48,356 bases of DNA from CAYLJV01 sp964510375 (GCA_964510375.1 CAZEBR010000008.1:1-48356), one strand, 5' to 3'. Shown: positions 1 to 7,682, counted from the stretch's first letter. A program made the numbers and translations. The notes: a model not told the origin generated them from the sequence alone.

Positions 1-372
1 CCCATAGACGCAGACGTCTACATGATAGACTCACAAGGACTAGCCCACCCCCGAAGAGCCGGACTAGCCTCACACCTAGGAGTAATAATCGAAAACCCCA
101 CAATCGGAGTAGCCAAAAACAAACTCTGCGGAGAAGCAAAAGAACCAGAAAAAGAAAAAGGGTCATACACCTACCTCACAGAAAACGAAGAAAAAATCGG
201 GGCAGTCCTAAGAACCAGAAAAAACGTAAACCCAATCTACGTCAGCATCGGAAACCAAATAACACTCGAAAAAGCAATCGAAATCACACTAAAATCCTCA
301 CCCAAATACAAAATCCCAGAACCCATCAGAGCCGCCCACAAACTAGCAACAAACAAAATGAAAAAATCATGA
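1..372 (+). CDS. nfi: Endonuclease V, C-terminal part (5' end outside window)
   Basis: The open frame runs in from base 1, so the N-terminal half is missing. The visible part begins with the family core, with IDSQG at about residues 9-13 and AHPRRAGLASHLGV just after, matching the D-G-(H/Q)-G...AHPR..G.A.H.G signature of endonuclease V. The Asp in that motif is one of the metal-binding catalytic acids. The enzyme cleaves DNA or RNA one base 3' of deoxyinosine or inosine. The stop TGA is at 370-372, five bases from the 3' end of the convergent tRNA-Arg. The coding strand is strikingly poor in T and rich in A and C, unlike the genes that follow. The internal ATG at base 22 is not the true start. 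Confidence 0.85.
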   Translation, partial: PIDADVYMIDSQGLAHPRRAGLASHLGVIIENPTIGVAKNKLCGEAKEPEKEKGSYTYLTENEEKIGAVLRTRKNVNPIYVSIGNQITLEKAIEITLKSSPKYKIPEPIRAAHKLATNKMKKS

Positions 373-377
373 AAAAG

Positions 378-449
378 CGGGCCCGCCGGGATTTGAACCC
401 GGGTTGCGGGATCCGCAATCCCGTGTCTTGTCCACTGGACTACGGGCCC
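378..449 (-). tRNA. tRNA-Arg (anticodon GCG)
   Basis: Read on the minus strand this folds as a complete cloverleaf. The acceptor stem is GGGCCCG/CGGGCCC with discriminator G. The D arm closes with GTC/GAC. The anticodon stem CGGGA/TCCCG holds loop TTGCGGA, giving anticodon GCG (Arg, codons CGC/CGU). The T arm is CCGGG-TTCAAAT-CCCGG. No intron is seen. CCA is not encoded, since the discriminator is followed by CTTTTT, which can also end transcription. Confidence 0.93.
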
Positions 450-469
450 TCAACACTTAGAAGGCATCC

Positions 470-480
470 ATAATAATTTA
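470..480 (-). promoter_or_regulatory. TATA box for tRNA-Arg
   Basis: The A/T stretch ATAATAATTTA is centred about 26 bp upstream of the 5' end of tRNA-Arg (base 449), the normal archaeal TATA spacing. It is nearly symmetric and could also serve the plus-strand zinc-ribbon gene, where +26 falls near base 500, short of the ATG at 523. Confidence 0.5.
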
Positions 481-483
481 GGT

Positions 484-696
484 GTGACGGAAAAAGTTAA
501 AGACCTCCATCAACGAAAGGAAATGGCGATTCAAATGCCCAAATGTACAGGTTGCAATAGAGAAATATCACAAGAAGGAAAAGCAGTCAAGTTTCCCTGT
601 CCAGGCTGTGGAGAGCACACCATCTGGCGATGTGGAAAGTGTAGGACTCTGAGTAACGAATATGAATGTCCCGACTGCGGATTCAAAGGACCATAA
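484..696 (+). CDS. Small zinc-ribbon protein of the archaeal HVO_2753 type
   Basis: The protein carries four short CPxCG-like knuckles: CTGC, CPGCG, CGKC and CPDCG. This is the arrangement of the small archaeal two-zinc proteins (HVO_2753 family, often labelled Zn-ribbon RNA-binding protein). The annotated GTG start at 484 gives 70 residues. The family is usually near 55-60 residues, so ATG 523 (MAIQMPK) or ATG 535 (MPKCTGC) is more likely the true start. It lies 15 bp upstream of aEF1-beta and is probably cotranscribed with it, an association common in archaea that supports a translation-related role. The molecular function is not established by sequence. Confidence 0.8.
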   Translation: MTEKVKDLHQRKEMAIQMPKCTGCNREISQEGKAVKFPCPGCGEHTIWRCGKCRTLSNEYECPDCGFKGP

Positions 697-711
697 AGGT
701 GGTGATCCCAA

Positions 712-969
712 ATGAGCGAAGTAGCCATAACGCTTGAGGTTATGCCCGAAGATACCGAAGTGGATCTTGAGGAGCTGAAGAGCAAGATAAAATCTCAAGT
801 CGATACGGAAGAAATAAGCGAAGAGGAAGTTGCCTTTGGACTGAAAGCCTTGAAGGTGATGACTATAATTTCGGACGAAGCGGGCGGCACCGACGAAGTA
901 GAAAATAGCATTTTAGAGATACCCTCAGTAAAGAACGTAAAAGTCATCGACCAGCGCAAACTCATGTGA
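712..969 (+). CDS. ef1b: Translation elongation factor aEF1-beta
   Basis: At 85 residues this is the normal size for the archaeal guanine-nucleotide exchange factor that recharges aEF1-alpha with GTP. The N-terminal strand (MSEVAITLEVMPEDTEVDLEEL), the central VAFGLKALKVM segment and the C-terminal VENSILEIPSVKNVKVIDQRKLM are typical of the EF1-beta GEF domain. A Shine-Dalgarno-like GGTGGTGAT lies at 697-705, fixing the ATG at 712. It follows the zinc-ribbon gene directly. Confidence 0.93.
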   Translation: MSEVAITLEVMPEDTEVDLEELKSKIKSQVDTEEISEEEVAFGLKALKVMTIISDEAGGTDEVENSILEIPSVKNVKVIDQRKLM

Positions 970-1028
970 ACATCACGTCAAAATGATAAACCTTGCTGAA
1001 CAAAACTGACGGTTTTAGAATAAGGAAT

Positions 1029-1039
1029 AGTTATAAAAG
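1029..1039 (+). promoter_or_regulatory. TATA box of the candidate structured RNA
   Basis: AGTTATAAAAG is a good archaeal TATA box. Counting about 26 bp from its centre gives a start near 1060, exactly at the 5' side of the long closing stem of the RNA described at 1060-1204. No open reading frame begins at that position. Confidence 0.55.
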
Positions 1040-1059
1040 AATGGACGATAATTAGGATT

Positions 1060-1204
1060 TTGACAAGTTCATTGGGCGTTGCCCGGCGCCCTCTTCAACC
1101 CCCAGAGCCGAACGGTTTTCCCCCGACCGTTCGGCTCCCCTCCCCCCTCCTCTTACTGCAAGTTTAAGACCGACACCAGTCCCAATCTTCAAAACTTGTT
1201 TTTT
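1060..1204 (+). ncRNA. Candidate structured non-coding RNA, family unknown
   Basis: This fills most of the 365-base gap between aEF1-beta and the his operon. A closing helix is formed by ACAAGTT (1063-1069) with AACTTGT (1193-1199), then ATTGGG (1071-1076) with CCCAAT (1181-1186). Inside lies a perfect 12-bp hairpin, GAGCCGAACGGT (1105-1116) with ACCGTTCGGCTC (1126-1137), and a small ACTG/CAGT hairpin (1155-1158/1177-1180). A run of six T (1199-1204) follows the closing helix and a TATA box sits about 26 bp before it. GGGCG (1074-1078) could instead pair with CGCCC (1087-1091), so two folds compete. The segment is much richer in G and C than the surrounding intergenic DNA. I see no hallmarks of SRP RNA, RNase P RNA or 5S rRNA. 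A leader of the his genes is less likely because they have their own TATA box. Confidence 0.55.
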
Positions 1205-1271
1205 CGCTAATTTTTGGCGGAATAATCCATCGACTAAGAATTTTAGAATACGACGTGTCAGAATAAACAGA

Positions 1272-1282
1272 TGTATAAATTT
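1272..1282 (+). promoter_or_regulatory. TATA box of the histidine operon
   Basis: ATGTATAAATT is centred at about 1277. The predicted transcript start is near 1303, giving a leader of about 30 bases before the ATG at 1335. No other promoter-like gap occurs until after hisI, so the eight genes probably form one transcript. Confidence 0.5.
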
Positions 1283-1334
1283 ACGAAAGCAAAAGAAGAT
1301 ATGTACCAATTAGAGAGTAAATAAAAGTGAAATA

Positions 1335-1991
1335 ATGAAAAGAATCGATCTACATATGCATACTTTCCTAAGCGACGGCGAGCTTTTACCAGCCGAACTC
1401 GCGAGAAGAGCGGAGGATCTCGGACACGAGGCAATAGCCATAACTGACCACGTCGGACCTTCCAATCTCGAGGGGGTTCTCGAAAGCACGCTGAAAGCCG
1501 TCGAGAGCCTCAACGAGAAAATGGACTTAAAAATAATACCCGGGGTAGAACTGACCCACCTACCACTAACTTTGATTCCCGAAATAGCAGAAAAAGCCAA
1601 GGAAAAGGGAGCCGAAATAGTAGTCATGCACGGCGAAACCATTGTCGAGCCCGTTCTGCCGGGAACTAACCTTTCTGCCCTGAACTGCAAATACGTGGAC
1701 ATAATCGGTCATCCCGGTGTGCTGTCCTTAGAAGAGGCCGAAATAGCGGCAGAAAAAGATACATACTTGGAGCTTACCTCCCGTGACGGTCACTCCCTCA
1801 CCAACGGAAGAGTGGCCAAGCTAGCACAGGAAACGGGGGCAAAACTCTTGGTCAACACGGATGCTCATTCACCCGAGGACATAATCACTCAGGACGAAGC
1901 GAGAGCAATCGCAATCGGTGCGGGACTAGATGAGGACCAGTGCGACATAGTCCTGGAGGAAAACCCTAGAACACTGCTGGAGGGAACATAA
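1335..1991 (+). CDS. PHP-family phosphatase, probable histidinol-phosphatase
   Basis: The N-terminus RIDLHMHTFLSDGEL holds the HxH...D metal-binding motif of the PHP fold. ITDHVG, the histidine-bearing VMHGE and IIGHPG segments, and NTDAHSP near residue 175 supply the other metal ligands. At 218 residues it is a minimal PHP domain. As first gene of a his operon it most likely dephosphorylates L-histidinol phosphate, the HisK/HisJ reaction; the operon has no other such enzyme, and its hisB encodes only the dehydratase. Its last codon overlaps the hisC ATG by one base. The substrate assignment rests on context, since PHP proteins also act on other phosphate esters. Confidence 0.8.
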   Translation: MKRIDLHMHTFLSDGELLPAELARRAEDLGHEAIAITDHVGPSNLEGVLESTLKAVESLNEKMDLKIIPGVELTHLPLTLIPEIAEKAKEKGAEIVVMHGETIVEPVLPGTNLSALNCKYVDIIGHPGVLSLEEAEIAAEKDTYLELTSRDGHSLTNGRVAKLAQETGAKLLVNTDAHSPEDIITQDEARAIAIGAGLDEDQCDIVLEENPRTLLEGT

Positions 1992-3061
1992 TGCTCTCAA
2001 AAAGGGTCAAAAAAATGCTCGAAGAGGATGTCTCCTATCCGTTGGCCGGATCGTCCGAAGAGGAGGAACCCATGAAATTATGTTCCAACGAAAACCCCTA
2101 CGGAGCCTCGCCCAAAGCAATCGAAGCGATAAAGAGAGAAGCCAACAACCTCGAGAAATACCCCGAGTCAAATCCCGCCGAAGTCAGGGAAGCAATAGGC
2201 GAATACCTGAATGTAGAACCCGAACAGGTGTGCATCGGTAATGGATCTGATGAAATAATGGATCTCGCCTGCAAAGCCCTGACGGACCCGGGAGACAAGA
2301 CCCTAATCCCTACGCCGACCTTCAGCGAGTACGAGCTGGCGAGCCGTGTAAACGCCGCCGAACCCAATTTCGTCGGGCTGAAAGATTTCCAGTGGGATGT
2401 AGATAGACTGACTGAAGAAATGAACGATTCGAGAGTAGCTTTCATCGGAAGACCAAACAACCCGACCGGGAACTCGATTAGCGAGAAAGGGCTAAAGAAG
2501 CTTCTAGACACCGGCAAAGTTATCATCGTCGACGAAGCTTATGCCGAATTCTCCGATTCCTCCGTAGTCAGCTGGACAAAGGATTATGAAAACCTCTTGG
2601 TCCTCAGGACTTTTTCCAAACTTTTCGGCCTGGCTGGGGTACGAATAGGCTACGGGATAGGAAATGAGAAGCTAGTCCGCGCGTTAGAAAGGGTGAGACC
2701 TCCCTTCAGCGTGAACTCATTGGCCCAAAAGGCCGCCTTGGCTGCTCTCGAAGACGAAGAATTCGTCGACAGAGCCAGAGAATCGATCTTGGAAGGAAGA
2801 AGTTTCCTGAAGGAAAACTTGGAAAAGCTAGGATTCAGAGTTCTTCAGTCCGACGCAAATTTTTTGATGGCCAACACTGATCCCTTAGAAAAGGGCGCCT
2901 CTGAGGTCTGCGATCTTCTTTCTGAGGAAGGAATTCTAATTAGAAACCTTTCGGGATTTAGAGGAGTCGGAAAAAACTGGATACGGATAACCGTGGGGAG
3001 ACCCGATCAAAATAAGCGATTAATTAAATGCCTTGAGAAATATATTGGGGATGTAAAATGA
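1991..3061 (+). CDS. hisC: Histidinol-phosphate aminotransferase
   Basis: This is a fold-type I PLP aminotransferase of 356 residues. It has the N-terminal substrate loop SNENPYGASP, GNGSDEIMD for cofactor phosphate binding, RPNNPTGN (154-161), DEAYAEF with the PLP-ring aspartate at D181, and the PLP lysine K210 in RTFSK followed by GLAGVRIGYG. It transfers an amino group from glutamate to imidazole acetol phosphate to give histidinol phosphate. It overlaps the phosphatase stop by one base and hisG by four (ATGA), consistent with translational coupling. Confidence 0.95.
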   Translation: MLSKRVKKMLEEDVSYPLAGSSEEEEPMKLCSNENPYGASPKAIEAIKREANNLEKYPESNPAEVREAIGEYLNVEPEQVCIGNGSDEIMDLACKALTDPGDKTLIPTPTFSEYELASRVNAAEPNFVGLKDFQWDVDRLTEEMNDSRVAFIGRPNNPTGNSISEKGLKKLLDTGKVIIVDEAYAEFSDSSVVSWTKDYENLLVLRTFSKLFGLAGVRIGYGIGNEKLVRALERVRPPFSVNSLAQKAALAALEDEEFVDRARESILEGRSFLKENLEKLGFRVLQSDANFLMANTDPLEKGASEVCDLLSEEGILIRNLSGFRGVGKNWIRITVGRPDQNKRLIKCLEKYIGDVK

Positions 3062-3918
3062 CTATTAAGCTAGCGATACCGAACAAGGGGCGATTGCATG
3101 ACCCCACCGTGGACTTGTTGGAAGACTCGGGAATCGGGATAGTAGACAGGGGGACCAGAGAACTCTTCGCCAGTACCAACGTATCCGATCTTGAAGTAAT
3201 ACTCGTCCGAACCCAAGATATTCCCAACATGGTCGAAACGGGAGCCGCCGACCTTGGCGTCACCGGTCACGACCTGGTGCTGGAAAGCCAAGCCGACGTC
3301 GAGGAGCTTCTAGATCTGGATTTTGGAAAGGCCAAGATGGTAATCGCGGCTCAGGAAAACTCCTCTATAAATTCCGTAGAGGACATCGAAGACGGAACCA
3401 AGGTAGCGACGGAATTTCCAAACGTGACCCGGAACTATTTCGAAGAGAAGAACATCGAGATCGAGATAAACGAAGTTTCAGGTGCCACCGAGATAACGCC
3501 CATCATTGGTATGGCCGACTTAATCGTCGATATTTCGAGTACCGGTACAACGATCCAAACCCACGGGCTCGAAATAATAGACACTCTATTTGAAACCTCC
3601 GTGAGGCTAATAGGAAACAAAAAAAGCCTAAAAGAAAAATCGAATAAAATCGATGATATAACGACGGCTATAGGTAGCGTAATAAAGGCCAAACCCTGCA
3701 AGCTCGTTATGATGAACGTTCCAAAGGACAAGATATCCGATATCAAGAAACTGGTCCCCGGAATGTCCGGCCCGACAGTATCGAAGGTGGAGGGAACGGA
3801 CTTATTGGCCGTGCAAGCAGTCATTCAGGCAGATGAAGTTTACGAACTCGTCACAAAAGTTAGGGAGAAAGGAGCCCAGGATATACTGGTCGTCCCGATT
3901 GAGAGGATACTTCCTTAG
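3058..3918 (+). CDS. hisG: ATP phosphoribosyltransferase, long form
   Basis: This enzyme catalyses the first step of histidine synthesis, joining ATP and PRPP. LAIPNKGRL at the N-terminus and VDISSTGTTIQTHGL near residue 160 (the PRPP-binding loop) identify HisG. At 286 residues it is the long, HisZ-independent form, with a C-terminal ACT-like regulatory domain from about residue 212 (KPCKLVMMNV to VVPIERILP) that in homologues binds histidine for feedback inhibition. No hisZ is present, as expected. The ATG overlaps the hisC stop (ATGA). Confidence 0.95.
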   Translation: MTIKLAIPNKGRLHDPTVDLLEDSGIGIVDRGTRELFASTNVSDLEVILVRTQDIPNMVETGAADLGVTGHDLVLESQADVEELLDLDFGKAKMVIAAQENSSINSVEDIEDGTKVATEFPNVTRNYFEEKNIEIEINEVSGATEITPIIGMADLIVDISSTGTTIQTHGLEIIDTLFETSVRLIGNKKSLKEKSNKIDDITTAIGSVIKAKPCKLVMMNVPKDKISDIKKLVPGMSGPTVSKVEGTDLLAVQAVIQADEVYELVTKVREKGAQDILVVPIERILP

Positions 3919-3930
3919 ACGGGTGGGGAA

Positions 3931-4641
3931 ATGTTAATCATTCCGGCCGTGGATATTCGAAACGGAAAGTGTGTGCAACTTGTAGGAGGAGAGCCCGGGA
4001 CCGGTGAAAGGTACGGGGACCCAGTGGACAGCGCAGTGAGATGGGAAAATGAGGGTGCTTCGTGCATCCACGTGGTAGATCTGGACGCCGCCATGGGGGA
4101 AGGAGAAAATTTTGGGAAAATTATCGAAATCTTAGCCAACCTAAGGGCAGACGTACAGGTAAGCGGAGGAATTAGAAAACCTGAAAAGGCGTTCGAGTTG
4201 CTTGGAAACGGCGCAACAAGGGTTATAATCGGTACTGCAGCGCTCGAAAATCCCGATATTGTCGACACTCTCGTGGAAAAGGCGGGAGGCGACAGCGTGC
4301 TGGTAGCCTTGGACGTAAAAAATGACAAGATCGCTATCGAGGGATGGAAGAAAGAAGCCGAAGATGACCTGTATGAAACGGCGAAAAAGTTCGAGGAGAT
4401 GGGAGTCGGGGGATTTCTGTTCACGAATGTCGACGTAGAAGGTCGAATGAAAGGATTGGACCCGAAACCTATAGAAAAACTCGTAAAGCACGTAAACGTT
4501 CCGGTCATCGCCTCCGGTGGAGTTAAATCTATCCAAGACGTAAAAAAAGCGAAGGAAGCGGGGGCTTCTGCCTTAGTAATAGGAACGGCCCTCTACGAAG
4601 GTAAAATCACTCTAGAAGAAGCAATGGAGGTTTCCGATTGA
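3931..4641 (+). CDS. hisA: ProFAR isomerase (HisA)
   Basis: This is a (beta/alpha)8 barrel of 236 residues. The catalytic acid D8 lies in IIPAVDIRNGKCVQL. The second catalytic acid is in the FTNVDVEGRMKGLD segment near residue 170. Phosphate-binding motifs VSGGIR and ASGGVKS occur in the two half-barrels. It opens the sugar of ProFAR to give PRFAR. The next enzyme, HisF/HisH, is not encoded in this window. A GGTGGGGAA ribosome-binding site precedes the ATG by a few bases. Confidence 0.94.
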   Translation: MLIIPAVDIRNGKCVQLVGGEPGTGERYGDPVDSAVRWENEGASCIHVVDLDAAMGEGENFGKIIEILANLRADVQVSGGIRKPEKAFELLGNGATRVIIGTAALENPDIVDTLVEKAGGDSVLVALDVKNDKIAIEGWKKEAEDDLYETAKKFEEMGVGGFLFTNVDVEGRMKGLDPKPIEKLVKHVNVPVIASGGVKSIQDVKKAKEAGASALVIGTALYEGKITLEEAMEVSD

Positions 4642-5207
4642 GAAAAAGTAAAATCACCCGGGAAACGAAGGAGACAGTCATAGAAGCCGAGCTAACCCTG
4701 GAAGGCTCCGGCAAAGTAGAGGTAGAAACGGGAATAGAATTTTTCGACCACCTCCTGGAAAGCTTCGGAAAACACGGAAAGTTCGACCTCAGCGTGGAAT
4801 CGAGGGGAGATTTCGATCACCACATAGCCGAGGACACAATGATAGTCTTAGGAAAGGCTTTCGAGGAGGCTCTCGAAGATAAAAAGGGAATCAGAAGAAT
4901 GGGGGACGCCATCGTGCCGATGGACGACTCCCTAGCTCTGGTGGCTATCGATCTCGGTGGTAGGGTTTACTCGAAAATAGAAGTGGATTTCGAAAAGGAA
5001 AAGCTGATCGATTTAAACTCCGACCTATTCATTCACCTGCTGGAGACTCTGGCGGGCAACGCGAAATGTAACCTTCATGTGGACCTCATGAGAGGGTCCA
5101 ACGATCACCACAAAGCCGAAGCTATATTCAAAGCCCTGGGGATAGCCCTCTCCGAGGCGGTAGAAATAGCCGGGGAGGACATTCCGAGCACCAAGGGTGT
5201 GGTTTAG
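4638..5207 (+). CDS. hisB: Imidazoleglycerol-phosphate dehydratase
   Basis: Both manganese-binding repeats of the family are present: EFFDHLLESFGKHG then FDHHIAEDTM, and later GSNDHHKAEAIFKALG. At 189 residues it is a monofunctional dehydratase without the phosphatase domain found in enterobacteria, which explains the separate PHP gene. The start is a TTG at 4638-4640 overlapping the hisA TGA. The GGAGG of the preceding hisA codons (AATGGAGG) acts as ribosome-binding site. Confidence 0.94.
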   Translation: MRKSKITRETKETVIEAELTLEGSGKVEVETGIEFFDHLLESFGKHGKFDLSVESRGDFDHHIAEDTMIVLGKAFEEALEDKKGIRRMGDAIVPMDDSLALVAIDLGGRVYSKIEVDFEKEKLIDLNSDLFIHLLETLAGNAKCNLHVDLMRGSNDHHKAEAIFKALGIALSEAVEIAGEDIPSTKGVV

Positions 5208-5282
5208 GTGGAGAAACCAGACACCTTTACTGCAGAATACGGGAACACTTGCGAAGACGAAACTCTTCTAAGGGGCCTATAG
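5208..5282 (+). CDS. Possible 24-codon ORF between hisB and hisD
   Basis: A GTG at 5208, immediately after the hisB stop, opens a frame that closes with TAG at 5280-5282, one base before the hisD ATG at 5284. The peptide would read MEKPDTFTAEYGNTCEDET and five more residues. In an operon whose other genes overlap or nearly abut, this exact fit is suggestive. It could be a real small protein, a coupling peptide, a gene remnant or chance. No family is recognised. Confidence 0.25.
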   Translation: MEKPDTFTAEYGNTCEDETLLRGL

Positions 5283-5283
5283 T

Positions 5284-6603
5284 ATGGAAGAACCTCGCCT
5301 AGAAGCTATTAAGCTCCGAGATTGTTCAGAGGGGAGAAGGAAGGAACTTCTCGAGAGATCGGGAAGAGACGTGAAAGAAATCATGCCGAAAGTAGAGAGA
5401 ATTATTGAGGAGGTAAAGGAGAGGGGAACGAAAGCACTTCTCAAATTCACTGAAAAATTCGACGGGGTAGCAATCGCCCCGAAAAAAATCCAAGCCACTG
5501 AAGAAGACATATCTCGGGCATACGATAAAATGGAGGAGAGGGACGTGGAAGCAATAAAGAGCGCCGCCAGTTCGATCGAGAGGTACCACGAAAAACAGCT
5601 CCCGGAAGAATGGATGGAGGAATTCGAACATGGAATCAAAGCCGGCCAAATAGTGAGGCCACTGAAATCCATAGGAGCTTACGTCCCGGGCGGAAGGGCC
5701 AAATACCCCACGACGGTTCTGATGGCAATCATCCCGGCCAAAATAGCCGGAGTAGAACGAACTGTCGTATGCACCCCGCCAAACCCCGAAGGAAACATAA
5801 ACGCAGCCACCCTCGTGGCGGCGGACGTGGCAGGGACGGATGAGATATACAAAGCGGGGGGAGCACAAGCCATAGCGGCGATGGCGTACGGCACCGAAAC
5901 GATCCACCCGGTGGAAAAAATCGTGGGGCCTGGGAACGTTTACGTCTCCGCAGCAAAAAAGATAGTATCCTCCGAAGTCGATATAGATTTCATGGCGGGA
6001 CCAACGGAGGTTCTCATCCTATCCGACTCCTCAGCCGACGCCAAAATCGTAGCCACCGATATCGTAGCACAGTCCGAACACGACCCTTCTTCCGCCTCCA
6101 TACTCGCCACGACATCTGAAGAGCTGGCTGAAAAAGTCATAAAAAATGTGGAATCGATACTCGAGTCTACCCCCCGCAGTAAGATAGCGGGAGAAGCACT
6201 ACAGAAATACGGCAAAATACTGGTCTTGCAGGACCTCGAAGAGGGAATAGATTTCGTGAACCAGTACGCGCCCGAGCACCTGCAGATAATGACGGAGAAC
6301 CCGGAAAGAGAACTTGAGAGGATAGAAAACGCCGGCGCAATCTTCCTCGGAAAGTACTCACCGACCTCCGCGGGAGACTTCGGAGCGGGACCGAATCATA
6401 TACTGCCGACAGGGGGAGACGCCAGACGGTACGACGGACTATCGGTCCTCGATTTCGTGCGCATGCCGACCGTCCAAAAGTTAACCAAAAAGGGATTAGG
6501 TAAGTTATCGGAAGTCATCAATAGATTAGCGGAAATAGAAGACTTACCCGCTCACAATCAAAGCGTTAAAGAAAGGTTAAAGGAGGCAAAGAATGACGAC
6601 TGA
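5284..6603 (+). CDS. hisD: Histidinol dehydrogenase
   Basis: This NAD- and zinc-dependent enzyme oxidises histidinol to histidine in two steps. Family motifs are AYVPGGRAKYPTTVLM near residue 136, KIVGPGNVYVSAAKK (NAD site), DFMAGPTEVLILSD, and the zinc/catalytic stretch AQSEHDPSS. Near the C-terminus are APEHLQIM, the glycine-rich AGDFGAGPNHILPTGG, and a histidine in LPAHNQSVKERL. The length of 439 residues is normal. Its last codons overlap hisE by 11 bases. Confidence 0.95.
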   Translation: MEEPRLEAIKLRDCSEGRRKELLERSGRDVKEIMPKVERIIEEVKERGTKALLKFTEKFDGVAIAPKKIQATEEDISRAYDKMEERDVEAIKSAASSIERYHEKQLPEEWMEEFEHGIKAGQIVRPLKSIGAYVPGGRAKYPTTVLMAIIPAKIAGVERTVVCTPPNPEGNINAATLVAADVAGTDEIYKAGGAQAIAAMAYGTETIHPVEKIVGPGNVYVSAAKKIVSSEVDIDFMAGPTEVLILSDSSADAKIVATDIVAQSEHDPSSASILATTSEELAEKVIKNVESILESTPRSKIAGEALQKYGKILVLQDLEEGIDFVNQYAPEHLQIMTENPERELERIENAGAIFLGKYSPTSAGDFGAGPNHILPTGGDARRYDGLSVLDFVRMPTVQKLTKKGLGKLSEVINRLAEIEDLPAHNQSVKERLKEAKNDD

Positions 6604-6892
6604 AATCTTGGAAGAAGTTTTCGACGTGATTAAGGACCGCCGAGACAATCCTCGGGAGGATTCCTACGTTTCTTCCCTCTTGGATCGCGGCGAAGAGAAG
6701 GTCCTTTCCAAAGTAAGGGAGGAATCCTTGGAGCTACTGGAGGCCGCAGAAGAGAAAGACAGCGACGAGATCGTGCACGAATCGGCGGACTTAATCTTTC
6801 ATGTGATGGTCCTCCTGGCGGCGAAGGACGTCGAGTTCGAAGAAGTGATGGAGGAACTGAGAGGGAGGCGCAGGCCCCGTGAAACTGAGTGA
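6593..6892 (+). CDS. hisE: Phosphoribosyl-ATP pyrophosphatase
   Basis: This all-alpha MazG-like enzyme of 99 residues hydrolyses PR-ATP to PR-AMP. The first acidic metal-binding helix contains KVREESLELLEAAEE and the second contains DEIVHESADLIFHVMVLL, together forming the EExxE and ExxD magnesium site. It is a separate gene from hisI, as in many archaea. It overlaps hisD upstream and hisI downstream by 14 bases. Confidence 0.93.
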   Translation: MTTEILEEVFDVIKDRRDNPREDSYVSSLLDRGEEKVLSKVREESLELLEAAEEKDSDEIVHESADLIFHVMVLLAAKDVEFEEVMEELRGRRRPRETE

Positions 6893-7280
6893 AGAAAAAG
6901 CCGAGAGAGTACTGAAACTCCTGAACTTCAAGGATGGTCTAGTCACGGCAATCGCTAGGGATCAGAAGGACGAGGAGGTACTGATGGTCGCCTTCATGGA
7001 CGAGGAGGCCGTGCTAAAAACCCTCACTACTGGAACCATGCACTACCGGAGCAGAACCCGGGAGGAACTTTGGAAGAAGGGAGAAGAATCGGGAAACGTT
7101 CAAAAAGTGAAAAATTTACGCTTGGACTGCGATGGAGACTCGCTACTCTTCGACGTCGTGCCGGAAGGACCGGCGTGCCACAAGGGATACCGGTCGTGCT
7201 TCTACAGAAAAATCACGGCCGATGGAGAGACCGAAGAGATCATGGAAAAAGAGTTCGATCCCGAGGAAGTTTATGAATAA
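6879..7280 (+). CDS. hisI: Phosphoribosyl-AMP cyclohydrolase
   Basis: This 133-residue zinc enzyme opens the adenine ring of PR-AMP. MVAFMDEEAVLKTLTTG and HYRSRTREELWKKGEESGN are family signatures. RLDCDGDSLLF supplies the magnesium-binding acids and a zinc cysteine, and GPACHKGYRSCFYRKI gives the other zinc cysteines. The GTG at 6879 is chosen because it lies in the hisE overlap and gives the normal N-terminus. It is the last gene of the operon. Confidence 0.94.
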   Translation: MKLSEEKAERVLKLLNFKDGLVTAIARDQKDEEVLMVAFMDEEAVLKTLTTGTMHYRSRTREELWKKGEESGNVQKVKNLRLDCDGDSLLFDVVPEGPACHKGYRSCFYRKITADGETEEIMEKEFDPEEVYE

Positions 7281-7394
7281 TCGGGGGAAATCAGCACCGA
7301 ACCTCATAAATGCATAGAGAGGACGACAAGGAGTCTACACGTTTTTGGAGAATTCAAAGATTTTTATTCAGCGGAAAACTAACTATCTTTTGCT

Positions 7395-7682
7395 ATGAGC
7401 ATTACGAAAAAAGTAGAAGGGGAAAACGACGAGCATGACGTGAAGATATACACCATCAGTACCTGTGGATGGTGTAACAAGACGAAAAAATTGCTCAAAT
7501 CTCTAGATGTAGAGTACGAATACGCAGATATAGACACTCTATCGGGGGAAAAACGGGACAAAGCTCGAGATGAACTGGAAGAGTACAATCCCGACATGAG
7601 CACTCCCACGATAGTTATAGACGACGGAGAAGAGGTTATAGTCGGGTTTAAAAAGGATAAAATCGAGGAAATCTTCGAATGA
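7395..7682 (+). CDS. Glutaredoxin-like protein
   Basis: A thioredoxin-fold protein of 95 residues with the redox motif CGWC at C24-C27, the cis-proline region STPTIVID, and the terminal VGFKKDKIEEIF helix. A TATA-like TTTTTATTC centred at about 7365 would place the transcript start within a few bases of the ATG, so the message is probably leaderless. The stop overlaps the next gene (ATGA). Linkage to a ferredoxin:thioredoxin reductase subunit suggests this protein is the disulfide partner that the reductase reduces. Confidence 0.88.
   Translation: MSITKKVEGENDEHDVKIYTISTCGWCNKTKKLLKSLDVEYEYADIDTLSGEKRDKARDELEEYNPDMSTPTIVIDDGEEVIVGFKKDKIEEIFE

Noticed and set aside
1052..1309. Minus-strand 85-codon frame across the ef1b-his gap
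   Set aside because: It runs antisense through the structured RNA candidate and his promoter, has low-complexity arginine and glycine content, and resembles no protein.
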